Positions 45,813-55,534 of a stretch of DNA of 64,000 nucleotides are shown piece by piece (within the stretch, counting starts at the first letter, position 1; each line of letters opens with the position of its first letter). The notes under the pieces were generated by a model. The model was not told where the DNA came from, did no database searches, and was given only the letters and a program-made list of their open reading frames with translations. The DNA is taken from NCBI RefSeq assembly GCF_005405245.1, contig NZ_BJDR01000003.1, forward strand, positions 1-64,000, written 5' to 3'. Made by a program: the position numbers and the translations under genes. Source of the stretch: Enterococcus nangangensis (GTDB taxonomy: Bacteria > Bacillota > Bacilli > Lactobacillales > Enterococcaceae).

Positions 45813-48800
45813 TTATTCTCCTTGCGGCGTTGTTAAAAATTGAAAATAGCTAAAGTCAAAATTAGAGCCTGGCAAAAAGACAAACTCAATATTTTTTTTG
45901 CCAGTAAAAGCAGGCAACGGAAATATTTTTTGTTGCAGCTCCGGTGCGGCGGTAAATTCTAGCAAGTAGAGGTCTTCTGTTTCATTGTCTTTCACTTTTA
46001 ATTGAATGGAATTATTGGTGGTTGCGGCACGCCCGACAACTTCAATTGCGGTGACGGCTGTCGTGCCAAAGTCGAAATCGCGGAAGCCTAGAATAACGTT
46101 ATTACCAATTTTTTCCACGGCTGCGGAAGTTAACTGAAATTGATCACCATAAATATAGTCATTTTCTACTGCACTAATTTTTTGGAAGCTATGGGTTACT
46201 GGCGTAAACCAGAAACCTTTCATGTGGACTTTTTGCCGGAAAACAAAACTTAAAGTAGTTTTCCCTTTTAATTTTTGCGGCAAATGGAAGGTTTGCTCTT
46301 GATACGTATTCCAAACAGAACCTAACGTATAGGTGACGACAGCCACTTGTTGACTGGTGGCATCATGGGGATATCCTTGCCAAATTTCAACGGCAAAAGG
46401 GTTCGTTTCTAGTGGGAATAAAGATAAGGTAATTTCATTAGACCCTGTGCTACCAAAATCGACATCATCAAAAACAACCCAGCTTTCTTCTCCCCGTAAA
46501 GTAGCGACCCCGCGTTCATTGCCATTAGTCATGGGTAAGTTACTACGGGTATATTTCCCACCAGAAATCATTTCGTAAGGATTTAGAAAAGCTGCTTGTA
46601 ATCCTTGAATTTCAAAATCTAATTGGGCGTATAAATCTAAAGCTGGTTTGCCATTATGACAACCACAGCGCACGTATACTTTACCGTTAGCTTTAGGTCG
46701 GAGGGTGACTTGATTACCAGTAATTTCTATCTCAGCTAAATCAGAATCAATACCCTTTTCATCCGTTAAACGCCAGAAGAGGGGTTGCTCATCTGCGTTG
46801 GCTGGATAGGTCTGAGCTGTAATGGTCACGGTGGCAGTTCCAGTAATGATTGATTTGGTTAAATTATGCTGTAACTCAATTTTACGAATTGGCACCGTCA
46901 TTACCGGCGTAACTGGAATCACCGCAGTTTCAGCCGGACAAGCCTCTTCAATCCGTCCATCGGCGACTACGGGAATTTTAATCGTCTTTTGAGGCAAATG
47001 AGGACTAGCGACAGTCACGACGATATCTCCAGCCGCAATCGTTGTCCCGACAATGGCTAGTAGTTTACCGTTAAAGAGCCGTTTTTGATTGCCTTTGTAA
47101 GAGCGATAGTCGGTGCTATCCCCGTTATCTAATCCTAAAAGTTCTCCTGCACCGCTGACGGTTATCGCTATTTCATTATTGCCATTGGCCACTAGTGTGC
47201 CCTCCGCGTCTAAACCGTTAATTTCCAGGAAAACTATATCCGTGCCATTGGCGGTCAATTGCTGGCGATTAGGAAGTACTTGTAGTTGAGCAACATCGCC
47301 AAAAGAAGTGACCACGTCGGTCGCGACAATTTTTCCGTCTAAGTCGTAGGCAACAGCTTTTAGTTGGCCTTTAGCATAAGGAATTTGCCAGTCGTGAATT
47401 AATTTTTCACCGTGGTACACATCGTTTTTTTGTCGACCTAAAGAAGCGCCATTAAAGAATAACTCAATCTCTGGTGCGTTACTGCACACGCGCAAATCAA
47501 TTTCTTGCCCCTCAGAAAAATCCCAGTAAGGGAATAAATGAATCATAGGTGCTTCGTGGTAATTTACCCAAGCTGCTTGGAAAACGTAATAGGCATCTTT
47601 AGGGAAACCAGCCGTATCAATTTGACCAAAGTAGGAATTTTTCGTGTGATAAGGAGTGGGTTCTCCAATGTAGTCAGTCCCGGTCCAAATAAATTGGCCT
47701 AACGAGTAGGGAATATTACGGTCTTGAATGATACAACGCTCAATACTTTTAGCGCCCCAACTCGTGGTACTATTCCCTAAAGAAGAGCACTGTTCATCGT
47801 CATCAGCCAAGATACTTTGGGCTAGAGGAAAATGATAGACTCCACGACTTTGGACGACTGAGCCCGTCTCACTGCCGTAAATAATCCAATCGGGATATTG
47901 TTGATGGTGCTCAGCATAAAGTGTTTCGCCGTAGTTATAGCCGACAATCTTTAAGTGATCCGCAATCTTTTGCGTCTTTTCCCAAAGTAAATAATTGGAA
48001 CCAAAAGTAATCACCGCATTTTCTTTGTAATCATAGGTTTTTACTAAGGCGACTAGTTGTTCCAAAGTAGCTAACCCATCTTCCCGTCCTTGCGTATCGT
48101 AAATTTCATTCCCAATGCTCCACATAAACACACTAGGATGATTACGATCACGACAAACCCAACTAGCCACATCTTTTGCCACCCAATCGGTAAAATATTG
48201 GGCGTAATCGTAAGTTGTTTTAGGATGTTTCCAAACGTCAGTGAATTCTGATTGAATCAAAAAACCCATTTCATCGGCTAAATTTAAATATTCTTCCGCT
48301 GCTGGATTATGGGCAGTCCGAATGGCATTCACACCCATTTTTTTCAAAATATGCAACTGTCGTTTTTGAGCATCGCGATTAAAGGCACTCCCTAACGCTC
48401 CCAAATCGTGGTGTTGACATACTCCTTGGATTTTAAAAGCTTTCCCATTAATCAGCATCCCCCGATCAGGGGTCAGTTGAATATCCCGAAAGCCAACGTG
48501 TTCTTTTAAAACTTGCTTAAAATCTTTACCAATAATCGTCAGCTGGATTTCATAAAGGTTTGGTTCATCAGGTGACCAACGCTTTACATCGGTTAATAAC
48601 GTAACCATTTGCAATTTTTTCTGTTTTTCCGCTGCTTTAAAGTTAAAATTATTTTCTTTCACTAAAAGGCGTTTCTTTTTAAAAAAGATTTCTTCTTTTA
48701 CGGTGATTTCCTCGCCACGGTGACTTTTCTTATTTAAAAATAAATCGACTTCCAATTTCCATTCATTCAACTCATCATCTAATAACACTTCATGGAGATA

Positions 48801-49262
48801 CATTTCATGCGGCGCACAATAAACATTCGGCAACGTGTGCCACCAAACATTGCGATAGATACCAGCTCCTGAGTACCAGCGGGAATTAGGGGCTTGATGA
48901 ATAACGCGGACAAAAATTTCGTTTTCGCCTACAGTTAAGTAAGGAGTTAAGTCCAAGGTAAAATTCGTATACCCGTTTTTCCATTCTCCCACTAATTGTT
49001 GGTTAATAAAAAATTGGCTATTGACGTAAACCCCATCAAATTCAATCATGTTGACCGCTTTTTTTTGCGTTTTGTCCAGGTAGATAGCTTTGCGATACCA
49101 ACCTTCGCTGTCACGATATAAATTTTCACTATCGGTAATCAGCCAATCATGAGGTAGCCGGACACTCTGCCAAATTGCTTCCTTGACTGTTGTAAAATCA
49201 AAGGTCGGTTGACCCAATGGTTGTTCGCTAAACTCCCAACCTTCATTAAATAATTTTTTCAT
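45813..49262 (-). CDS. GH2 glycosidase (beta-galactosidase-like) with tandem C-terminal sandwich modules
   Basis: A 1149-residue enzyme with no signal peptide. Sugar-binding and immunoglobulin-like GH2 domains cover residues 1-265. The catalytic barrel has acid/base Glu386 in WSIGNEIYD and nucleophile Glu465 in YGSETGS. DUF4982-like and Big-type beta domains follow (about 590-880). The last 250 residues appear to hold two CBM6-like sandwiches (VVFDDVDFGSTGSNEITLSLF; GFRDFDFGTTAVTAIEVVG). ATG 49262 follows AAAAGGAAA; an upstream in-frame start has no ribosome site. Specificity could be beta-galactosidase, beta-xylosidase or beta-glucuronidase. Context suggests removal of a xylan side group. 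Confidence 0.92.
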   Translation of the reverse strand: MKKLFNEGWEFSEQPLGQPTFDFTTVKEAIWQSVRLPHDWLITDSENLYRDSEGWYRKAIYLDKTQKKAVNMIEFDGVYVNSQFFINQQLVGEWKNGYTNFTLDLTPYLTVGENEIFVRVIHQAPNSRWYSGAGIYRNVWWHTLPNVYCAPHEMYLHEVLLDDELNEWKLEVDLFLNKKSHRGEEITVKEEIFFKKKRLLVKENNFNFKAAEKQKKLQMVTLLTDVKRWSPDEPNLYEIQLTIIGKDFKQVLKEHVGFRDIQLTPDRGMLINGKAFKIQGVCQHHDLGALGSAFNRDAQKRQLHILKKMGVNAIRTAHNPAAEEYLNLADEMGFLIQSEFTDVWKHPKTTYDYAQYFTDWVAKDVASWVCRDRNHPSVFMWSIGNEIYDTQGREDGLATLEQLVALVKTYDYKENAVITFGSNYLLWEKTQKIADHLKIVGYNYGETLYAEHHQQYPDWIIYGSETGSVVQSRGVYHFPLAQSILADDDEQCSSLGNSTTSWGAKSIERCIIQDRNIPYSLGQFIWTGTDYIGEPTPYHTKNSYFGQIDTAGFPKDAYYVFQAAWVNYHEAPMIHLFPYWDFSEGQEIDLRVCSNAPEIELFFNGASLGRQKNDVYHGEKLIHDWQIPYAKGQLKAVAYDLDGKIVATDVVTSFGDVAQLQVLPNRQQLTANGTDIVFLEINGLDAEGTLVANGNNEIAITVSGAGELLGLDNGDSTDYRSYKGNQKRLFNGKLLAIVGTTIAAGDIVVTVASPHLPQKTIKIPVVADGRIEEACPAETAVIPVTPVMTVPIRKIELQHNLTKSIITGTATVTITAQTYPANADEQPLFWRLTDEKGIDSDLAEIEITGNQVTLRPKANGKVYVRCGCHNGKPALDLYAQLDFEIQGLQAAFLNPYEMISGGKYTRSNLPMTNGNERGVATLRGEESWVVFDDVDFGSTGSNEITLSLFPLETNPFAVEIWQGYPHDATSQQVAVVTYTLGSVWNTYQEQTFHLPQKLKGKTTLSFVFRQKVHMKGFWFTPVTHSFQKISAVENDYIYGDQFQLTSAAVEKIGNNVILGFRDFDFGTTAVTAIEVVGRAATTNNSIQLKVKDNETEDLYLLEFTAAPELQQKIFPLPAFTGKKNIEFVFLPGSNFDFSYFQFLTTPQGE

Positions 49263-49276
49263 CACTATTTTCCTTT

Positions 49277-49933
49277 TCAATTGAGTAATAGGGGAATAAA
49301 TTGACTGCCCACTAACCCAGCACAAAGGGGAGCTAAATTAGACGAGCAGAGACTGCGACCAAATTCTTGTTCTTGATGACAATGGCGGCAGTAAAAGATG
49401 CGGGGAATAAAATCGCGAATTGGATTAAAAGATGCCCCGGTAATTGGTGCTAAACAGCCAATTAAAAAGGCAATAAAAAGACTTACTTGGATATTTTGTA
49501 ACAGACTAGTGGTGGACTCTAAGTGAATGAGGGCTACAGCTATCATCATGGCTAAGGTGCCAACAAATTCCCAGCCAAAATTTTTCCTTTTTTGTGGTTG
49601 GCTGGCAACAGCGGCAAACTTATTTAACGCAAAAGGTGCTTGTTGTCGAAATAAAAAGGTTAGGGCACTGACTGCCAAAAGGCTACCTACTACTTGACCG
49701 CAGAATCTGCTCCCCAGTTCACCTAAGCTCAGTTGACCTTGAAGAAAGCTACTCAAACTAAAGACAATGTTCATATCAGCGCTCCCTAAAGCACTACCAG
49801 CTACGCTCCCTATTAAAATACTGACGCCCCAAAAAAGTCCCACTAGCCACCGACTACTTTTAGGAAATAAAAAGCCACTGCCCAACCCACCGAAAATTAA
49901 AATAAACGTTCCTACTAACTCCCCTAAATTCAT
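49277..49933 (-). CDS. Divergent aquaporin/glycerol-facilitator (MIP) family channel
   Basis: A 218-residue protein with six hydrophobic segments and the MIP opening MNLGELVGTFILIFGGLGSG. The second selectivity motif is recognisable as GASFNPIRDFIPRI, with NPI in place of NPA. The first NPA box is lost (GSADMNIVFS at the expected place). A cysteine-containing insert (FYCRHCHQEQEFGRSLC) sits near the C-terminus. ATG 49933 is chosen over 49939 because the AAAGGA box would touch the latter. It is 14 nt from the GH2 gene. The transported molecule is unknown, and a channel of this type in a xylan operon is unusual. Confidence 0.8.
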   Translation of the reverse strand: MNLGELVGTFILIFGGLGSGFLFPKSSRWLVGLFWGVSILIGSVAGSALGSADMNIVFSLSSFLQGQLSLGELGSRFCGQVVGSLLAVSALTFLFRQQAPFALNKFAAVASQPQKRKNFGWEFVGTLAMMIAVALIHLESTTSLLQNIQVSLFIAFLIGCLAPITGASFNPIRDFIPRIFYCRHCHQEQEFGRSLCSSNLAPLCAGLVGSQFIPLLLN

Positions 49934-50021
49934 GGTCATTCCTTTCCAACTAACAACAACAGGGCTGACCGGTAACGCTAACGTTTACCTCCAACCCCGC
50001 CTTTAGCTTCCGCTTTTAAAA
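49934..50021 (-). promoter_or_regulatory. Small gap with a weak cre-like element
   Basis: GGTAAACGTTAGCG on minus (about 49990-49977) matches 12 of 14 cre positions and is partly palindromic. No promoter or terminator is evident, so the operon probably continues across this gap. Confidence 0.3.
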
Positions 50022-51635
50022 TTACTCAGTTGTTTCTTGGTACCGGAAGTAATCAAAGTCCGCGGCAACGTGTTCACCTGTTAAGTCTACACAATGCATC
50101 CCCACAAAAGCACCAGTGAAAAAGCCCCCTTGATCCACGTAATCATCCGATAATTTCCAGCTAGCAAATTCTACAGGCACTGGTGTAAACGTGCGGCCGT
50201 CAAAAGAATATTCGAAGTGGTACGTCAAGCCCTCCACTACAACTTTTAAGTACACGCCGGTTTGTTTCTCAGGTACAACAATCTCTCTTTGATACAATGG
50301 GGTACTCGTTTGGAAGTGATCGCAATTTAATAAAGTTAAAATGCGTCCTTTTTCTTCATCCATCGTCAAATGGAAACTCGTCCAGTTGCGAATATTGTAA
50401 TAACAAATTAAGCCGGCAAATTGTTGAAAACTTTCTGGCGTGAATTCTAAATACGTTTCCGCTTCAAAGTGAAAAGCTTGCCAGCGCCGCGCCACCAAGG
50501 ATTGCACAAAAGTGGAATGGGGCGATTGGGCACCATATAGTCGCAGATAACCAGGACGTGCTGTCAAAGAACCAATTTCTTCAGTAAAAGGAATCCGTAA
50601 CGTTTGCAAATGATGATTTAATTGCGGCATATCAAACGAGTCTGTCGTTAGATAATCTTGAGGGAACGAAACCGCTGGTAAATCAGGCGCTTCCACCGTT
50701 GCACTAGGCGCAGGCCCACCCACCACGTAAGGCCAAGCATCGTGCCATTCAATTTTTTGTAAGCCGGTTTCGCGCCCTAATGGACAATAGCCGCGATTTT
50801 CTAATAATTTAAACTGCGGCAGTTTTAATGGTCGCCCTAGCAAATGTGCTAAGTACCATTCGCCAGTTTGTGTTTCTACTAAAGAGGCATGCCCGGCTTT
50901 TTGTAGTGGATTACGCAAATCAGCCCAAGAAGTCAAAATCGGATTAGCAGGATGCACCTCGTACGGCCCGTGAATTTCTTTAGCTCGTGCAATACTAGCT
51001 GCGTGCTCAAACTTAGTGCCGCCTTCAGCCACTAATAAATAATAATAGTCGCCAATTTTATAAAGGTGTGGCGCTTCCGTTAAACCAAGGTCTGTCCCTT
51101 TAAAAATAATTTCTTTTTTTCCTACTAAACGTTTTTCCAAAACGCTGTACTCTTGTAAAACAATGCCATAAAAACGGTGGTTTTGCGGGCGATAATCCCA
51201 CACCATATTGACGAAATATTTTTTGCCACTAGGATCATGGAACAAAGAAGGATCAAAGCCTGAGGTATTCATATAAATTGGCTCTGACCACTCACCGTCA
51301 ATCGTCCCACAGGTTACCAAATAATTGGTCACATCTTTAAAACAATCCCCTTCCACGACCTTAACATCGGAATAAATGAGCCAAAATTGCCCATCGGCGT
51401 AGCTTAAGCAAGGGGCCCAGACGCCGCCTGAATCAGGATCCCCTAACATATTTAATTGGCTAACACGATTTAAAGGTTGGCTGACTAACTGCCAATGAAC
51501 CAAATCTTTAGAATGATGAATTTGGACACCAGGGAACCACTCAAAAGTGGAAACGGCCATATAATAATCATCCCCGACTCGACAAATACTCGGATCTGGA
51601 TTAAATCCTTTTAAAACTGGATTTTGAATTTTCAT
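50022..51635 (-). CDS. xynB: GH43 beta-xylosidase (XynB type, subfamily 11-like)
   Basis: A 537-residue enzyme with the catalytic set Asp14 (GFNPDPSIC), Asp128 ([10 protein letters not shown]) and Glu187 (LTEAPHLYK). The C-terminal beta-sandwich typical of XynB/XylBH43 covers about 325-535 ([20 protein letters not shown] near the end). No signal peptide. Enzymes of this group release xylose from the non-reducing end of xylo-oligomers and often show arabinofuranosidase activity. It starts 8 nt after the GH67 stop with a GAGGTGA box. GH67 plus XynB is the core of aldouronate clusters in other Firmicutes. Confidence 0.95.
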   Translation of the reverse strand: MKIQNPVLKGFNPDPSICRVGDDYYMAVSTFEWFPGVQIHHSKDLVHWQLVSQPLNRVSQLNMLGDPDSGGVWAPCLSYADGQFWLIYSDVKVVEGDCFKDVTNYLVTCGTIDGEWSEPIYMNTSGFDPSLFHDPSGKKYFVNMVWDYRPQNHRFYGIVLQEYSVLEKRLVGKKEIIFKGTDLGLTEAPHLYKIGDYYYLLVAEGGTKFEHAASIARAKEIHGPYEVHPANPILTSWADLRNPLQKAGHASLVETQTGEWYLAHLLGRPLKLPQFKLLENRGYCPLGRETGLQKIEWHDAWPYVVGGPAPSATVEAPDLPAVSFPQDYLTTDSFDMPQLNHHLQTLRIPFTEEIGSLTARPGYLRLYGAQSPHSTFVQSLVARRWQAFHFEAETYLEFTPESFQQFAGLICYYNIRNWTSFHLTMDEEKGRILTLLNCDHFQTSTPLYQREIVVPEKQTGVYLKVVVEGLTYHFEYSFDGRTFTPVPVEFASWKLSDDYVDQGGFFTGAFVGMHCVDLTGEHVAADFDYFRYQETTE

Positions 51636-51643
51636 AAGTCACC

Positions 51644-53590
51644 TCAATAAATTTTTCTACCTTGTTCATCGGCAATTCCCGACTTGCGATAAAAATAAGT
51701 GTTGATTTGGTCCCGCCATTCGCGGCCACAACGTAATTGTTCTTGCAAACGCTCCTGTACATTGGCAAAAGCTACCGGATCCATTTCCTCTTTAAACCGT
51801 TCCCACGTACGGGCGTACTCTTCGGCAGTCTCATAGCCGGCAAAGTGCGTGTCGTAAATGTGTTGAATGACCGTTTGCCCGCTGTGTAAAACATGGGTGT
51901 AGTCTACATGATGGAAAAATAAAATTAAATTATCGGGACAGGTAGCTAAATTTTCATAGCGGGCCACATTTTCCCCTAAATATTGTTTCACATAACCTGT
52001 GCCTGTTTTAGCGGTACGGTCCACCCCGATACCGTTACGATCAGCGTAATGATACGTGCCCCAAGCGGAATATTCATAGCCATCCACATTAGGCCCATAG
52101 TGGTGATTGGGTTCCACCATAAACCCTACGCCTAAAGGTGCCGTATAATTTTCATACGTTTGCCGCGAGGTCATTAAAATATCTAATAGTGCATCTTGGT
52201 TTTGCGGACTTAAGTCAAAAGTTAAAGCAATCCACAATTTGGCGATAGCTTCAGCGGATAAATCATTGGCCCCAATCAGTAAGCCATACCCAAACAAGTT
52301 AGCTTGGGCTAATTTATGACCCGTCCAGTTGTCATCAAAGCCAATGTTAGCAACTGCCGCAATCCCTGAATTTTCCGGCACAGGGGAAAAGTGCTCCAGC
52401 ACTTTTTTTACAGGCGCTTCCTCATCAGCATAGGTTTCAAAATCCAATACTTCTTTCCACATTGGGAGCAAATAGCAAATATGTTTTTGTTGGCCAGTGT
52501 ATTCTTGGGCAATTTGAAATTCCAAAATTTGATTTGTTTTTTGTAACTGGCCAAATAGTGGCGAGACCGCTTCCCGTACTTGAAAATCAATCGGTCCATT
52601 TTTAATTTGTAAAATGACGTTGTCTTCAAACTTACCATCTAATGGTTTAAAGTTATCAAAAGCTGCCCGCGCCCGGTCAATGGAATGATCCCGCCAATCT
52701 TGTTTGCAGTTATAAACAAAACAACGCCAAATTACTTTTCCGCCATAGGGTTTTAAAGCGCGCCCTAAAACATTGGCTCCTTCATCATGATTGCGGCCAT
52801 AAGTAAATGGTCCTGGCCGATTTTCAGAATCAGCTTTAACAATAAAACCGCCAAAATTAGGAATAACTTGGTAAATCGCGGCTACTGTATTTTGCCAAAA
52901 CGCAATCACTTCTTCCGCTAAAGGATCGGCAGTGCTTAAGCCGCCAAGTTCCACAGGTGCCGCATAATTTAAGCTCAAGTAAGTCGTAATGCCATATGCT
53001 GCAAAAATATCCGCTACCCGTTTCACATCTGGCAAATACTCTGGCGTGATAAATTTCGTTTCGATAGCATGGACGTTAACATTATTAATGGAGATACCGT
53101 TGATGCCTACTGAAGCTAATAGTCTGGCGTATTCTTTCACCAATTCATCATCACGACGGAACTGACCATTGTGATAAAAAATGGATTCCCCAGCATAGCC
53201 TCGTTCCACACTGCCATCGGCGTTGTCCCATTGATTAATCATCCGGAGATGTTGTTGGGGGACCACGGTTTCATTTTTAATTTCTTGTTGAGTGACTAAT
53301 TTAAAATAGATTTGGAAAAAGCCATGGAGTAAACCAGGGTAATCGCTACCTTGGAGAAGAATTTGTTCCTGATTTTTAGTAATGCGATAAGCTTCTGCAC
53401 CTGACACTTCAGCTTCAGCAATTTCCATGACAAAATTCGCAGCTTCTTTTGTTACTAAATGGCTTTGGGGAAATAATTGCTGAATTTCTTCTTTTAAAGT
53501 GTCTTCATGGTCTTGCACCCCACCGATAAAAATAGCAAATTCCTGATTAACCGTTTTTTTTAGCCAAGCAGCATCACGTTTTAATTTCAT
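51644..53590 (-). CDS. aguA: GH67 alpha-glucuronidase
   Basis: A 648-residue cytoplasmic enzyme, a little shorter than the usual 680-700. It has the GH67 pattern [52 protein letters not shown] and [27 protein letters not shown], plus [23 protein letters not shown] near the C-terminus. GH67 removes 4-O-methylglucuronic acid from the non-reducing end of short aldouronates, which the adjacent transporter should import. It precedes xynB. A second alpha-glucuronidase of another family (GH115) is at 27056. Confidence 0.97.
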   Translation of the reverse strand: MKLKRDAAWLKKTVNQEFAIFIGGVQDHEDTLKEEIQQLFPQSHLVTKEAANFVMEIAEAEVSGAEAYRITKNQEQILLQGSDYPGLLHGFFQIYFKLVTQQEIKNETVVPQQHLRMINQWDNADGSVERGYAGESIFYHNGQFRRDDELVKEYARLLASVGINGISINNVNVHAIETKFITPEYLPDVKRVADIFAAYGITTYLSLNYAAPVELGGLSTADPLAEEVIAFWQNTVAAIYQVIPNFGGFIVKADSENRPGPFTYGRNHDEGANVLGRALKPYGGKVIWRCFVYNCKQDWRDHSIDRARAAFDNFKPLDGKFEDNVILQIKNGPIDFQVREAVSPLFGQLQKTNQILEFQIAQEYTGQQKHICYLLPMWKEVLDFETYADEEAPVKKVLEHFSPVPENSGIAAVANIGFDDNWTGHKLAQANLFGYGLLIGANDLSAEAIAKLWIALTFDLSPQNQDALLDILMTSRQTYENYTAPLGVGFMVEPNHHYGPNVDGYEYSAWGTYHYADRNGIGVDRTAKTGTGYVKQYLGENVARYENLATCPDNLILFFHHVDYTHVLHSGQTVIQHIYDTHFAGYETAEEYARTWERFKEEMDPVAFANVQERLQEQLRCGREWRDQINTYFYRKSGIADEQGRKIY

Positions 53591-53651
53591 TTTATTAATC
53601 CTCTCTTGTTGTTTTTAATGTTGATTAGTACGATAAACGAACCATAATTTC

Positions 53652-54785
53652 CTAATTAGTTTCAGCAAAGAGTGTTAAATCTAAAGCTTTAGCCGCTAGT
53701 CGACCCCCATTAGCCGAAAAATGTAGCCCATCCCCAGTATCTGCGGCGGCCAACAATAATGTTGGATCTGTCGGATCTTGGAGCGCCTGATCTAAATCAA
53801 TTAGCCCTTTAAGCTCAGGATTACGCCGGAGCCAGGTATTAATCAGTTGGCGATCACGCTCTAACGGTGCTTCGTAAAAAATTGATTTTTGCATCGGCGC
53901 TAAGGTTACGCCAATGGGCGCAATGCCATAACTTTTGGCCGTCGCAACATACTTTTCTAAGCCAGCGATCACTTCATTAGCGGTGACAAAGTCTTGTTGC
54001 GGGTACAACTGGCGGTGAATAAAATCATTAATCCCATGATTGATAATGACATAATCCGGAACACGAGGCGAAAATACTTCCGCTTCAAAACGGGCAAGTC
54101 CTGCGTAACCGTGGCGGTAAAAACCATCTTCACTGTGGTCCGTTTCTTTTAAAACACGGTTCCCCCCCACCCCAATATTTAAAATTGCTAGTTCACGGTG
54201 GTCTTCTGCTACTAGTCGTTCCTTCATGCCATCAATCCAAAAGCCTTGCTGCGTTAAAGAGTCGCCAAAAACAGCAATATTTTTCCCTTTAGCCGTTAAA
54301 GTCACCACACCAGCAACACCATAAACCATACACATCCGCGGATTTTCTTGTACCATCCGAAATTCTTCTACTTGGGAAATGGGCGTGGGACTTTCTCCTT
54401 TAAAGTTTTCTACCTTCAAAACGGCACGGGAATATGTAACAGTACCCGAGGTGATAATTGTGGGCACAGCCAGCCACGTACAAATCGTCAATTCATCTAA
54501 ACAATCCATCGCAAGGTCAATTGGGTCACTTTCGAAAACGACACCTGGCGCGATAACAATTTTTGCTTGATGGTTTTTCGTTACAACCAATGTTTTACTG
54601 CCTAAAGTCACCGTTACTTTAGCAAAAATTAAGGGTTCAATCCCAAATTCATTGGCAAAAATCAGTTTGATTTTCGGGCCACTAACATTCGTTTTCAAAC
54701 GTAATACTTGTTTTTCTGGACTGATATAAGACGGCCATGTGCGATAATCTTGTGGCCGATAGTAAAAAGTTGTTTTCCACTGCAT
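53652..54785 (-). CDS. SGNH-family esterase, probable acetylxylan esterase
   Basis: A 377-residue two-domain protein. An N-terminal beta-sandwich (about 1-155) is followed by an SGNH hydrolase domain with GDSLTQQGFW (catalytic serine), VGGNRVL, INHGINDF and the Asp/His pair in DGLHFSANGG. Similar layouts occur in intracellular acetylxylan esterases that deacetylate xylo-oligosaccharides, which fits the operon. No signal peptide. ATG 54785 has GAGG 8 nt upstream; an in-frame GTG at 54794 is less likely. The 61-bp gap before GH67 holds no visible signal. Confidence 0.85.
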   Translation of the reverse strand: MQWKTTFYYRPQDYRTWPSYISPEKQVLRLKTNVSGPKIKLIFANEFGIEPLIFAKVTVTLGSKTLVVTKNHQAKIVIAPGVVFESDPIDLAMDCLDELTICTWLAVPTIITSGTVTYSRAVLKVENFKGESPTPISQVEEFRMVQENPRMCMVYGVAGVVTLTAKGKNIAVFGDSLTQQGFWIDGMKERLVAEDHRELAILNIGVGGNRVLKETDHSEDGFYRHGYAGLARFEAEVFSPRVPDYVIINHGINDFIHRQLYPQQDFVTANEVIAGLEKYVATAKSYGIAPIGVTLAPMQKSIFYEAPLERDRQLINTWLRRNPELKGLIDLDQALQDPTDPTLLLAAADTGDGLHFSANGGRLAAKALDLTLFAETN

Positions 54786-54796
54786 TTTTAACACCT

Positions 54797-55471
54797 CTAT
54801 CCTTTTTTAACAAATTTAGTTTGAATATCATTTAAAACAGGTAAAAAGTCTTGAGTAATCAGATAAATTAAAACGACTGTAAATAAAATCAATAAAAAGT
54901 CCGTCACAAAGTACATCAAGGCTAGCGTAATAATTAAGTAACTGGCAATTTTTAACGTTAACTTAAGTTGGGTAAACATATAGTACGCCGACAGTCGTAA
55001 CAAATCCCGCAAACGAAAGGCAAACTTCACGTTAATTACCCCGGCAAAAATGGCATAGACGCCTAGTAAAAATAGCGCAAGCAAGAAAAACCAGGCTAGA
55101 AAGTTGTAGGCCGTTTGAATTTGCCAAGCGATATCTACGATAAAAACGACTGCAATCGCCACTACAGGAACAGTTACTTTCAAAGCATCTAAGAAATTAG
55201 CCCGATATTTTTTAAAATATAAAACAAGGGGGGCATACTCTTCTCGATGATCCGTCAGTAAGGCCGCGACTACTGCTGAAAGGGAAGGCCCCAACACGAT
55301 GGCAAACAAGCCCCACAGCAAAACATTATCGATTACTTTTTCTAAAAAAAGAAAAGCAAAAATTAACGGACTACTAGTGATGATAAAACCTAATTGTAAA
55401 AGTAAAAGTTCATACACCCGCGCCGAAATTTTGTACATTTTGCCATCTGTAAATTCATGTTGATTTCCCAT
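54797..55471 (-). CDS. YesL-like DUF624 membrane protein (second copy)
   Basis: A 224-residue membrane protein with five or six hydrophobic segments and the YesL start pattern DGKMYKISARVYELLLLQLG. It lies between the transporter and the enzyme genes, after an internal terminator. ATG 55471 follows AAAAGGAGC. Its function is unknown, but both YesL genes in this window accompany an oligosaccharide ABC transporter, which suggests a transport or signalling accessory. Confidence 0.87.
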   Translation of the reverse strand: MGNQHEFTDGKMYKISARVYELLLLQLGFIITSSPLIFAFLFLEKVIDNVLLWGLFAIVLGPSLSAVVAALLTDHREEYAPLVLYFKKYRANFLDALKVTVPVVAIAVVFIVDIAWQIQTAYNFLAWFFLLALFLLGVYAIFAGVINVKFAFRLRDLLRLSAYYMFTQLKLTLKIASYLIITLALMYFVTDFLLILFTVVLIYLITQDFLPVLNDIQTKFVKKG

Positions 55472-55488
55472 TTGTTTGCTCCTTTTCT

Positions 55489-55526
55489 AAAAAAACGAAC
55501 CAGTTGACCAGAGGCCAACTGGTTCC
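55489..55526 (-). terminator. Internal terminator between binding protein and enzyme genes
   Basis: A perfect 10-bp stem (55497-55506 with 55516-55525) is followed on minus by seven T residues. Downstream genes of the same strand have no evident new promoter, so it probably sets a higher level for transporter genes than for enzyme genes. Confidence 0.88.
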
Positions 55527-55534
55527 TAAAAACC

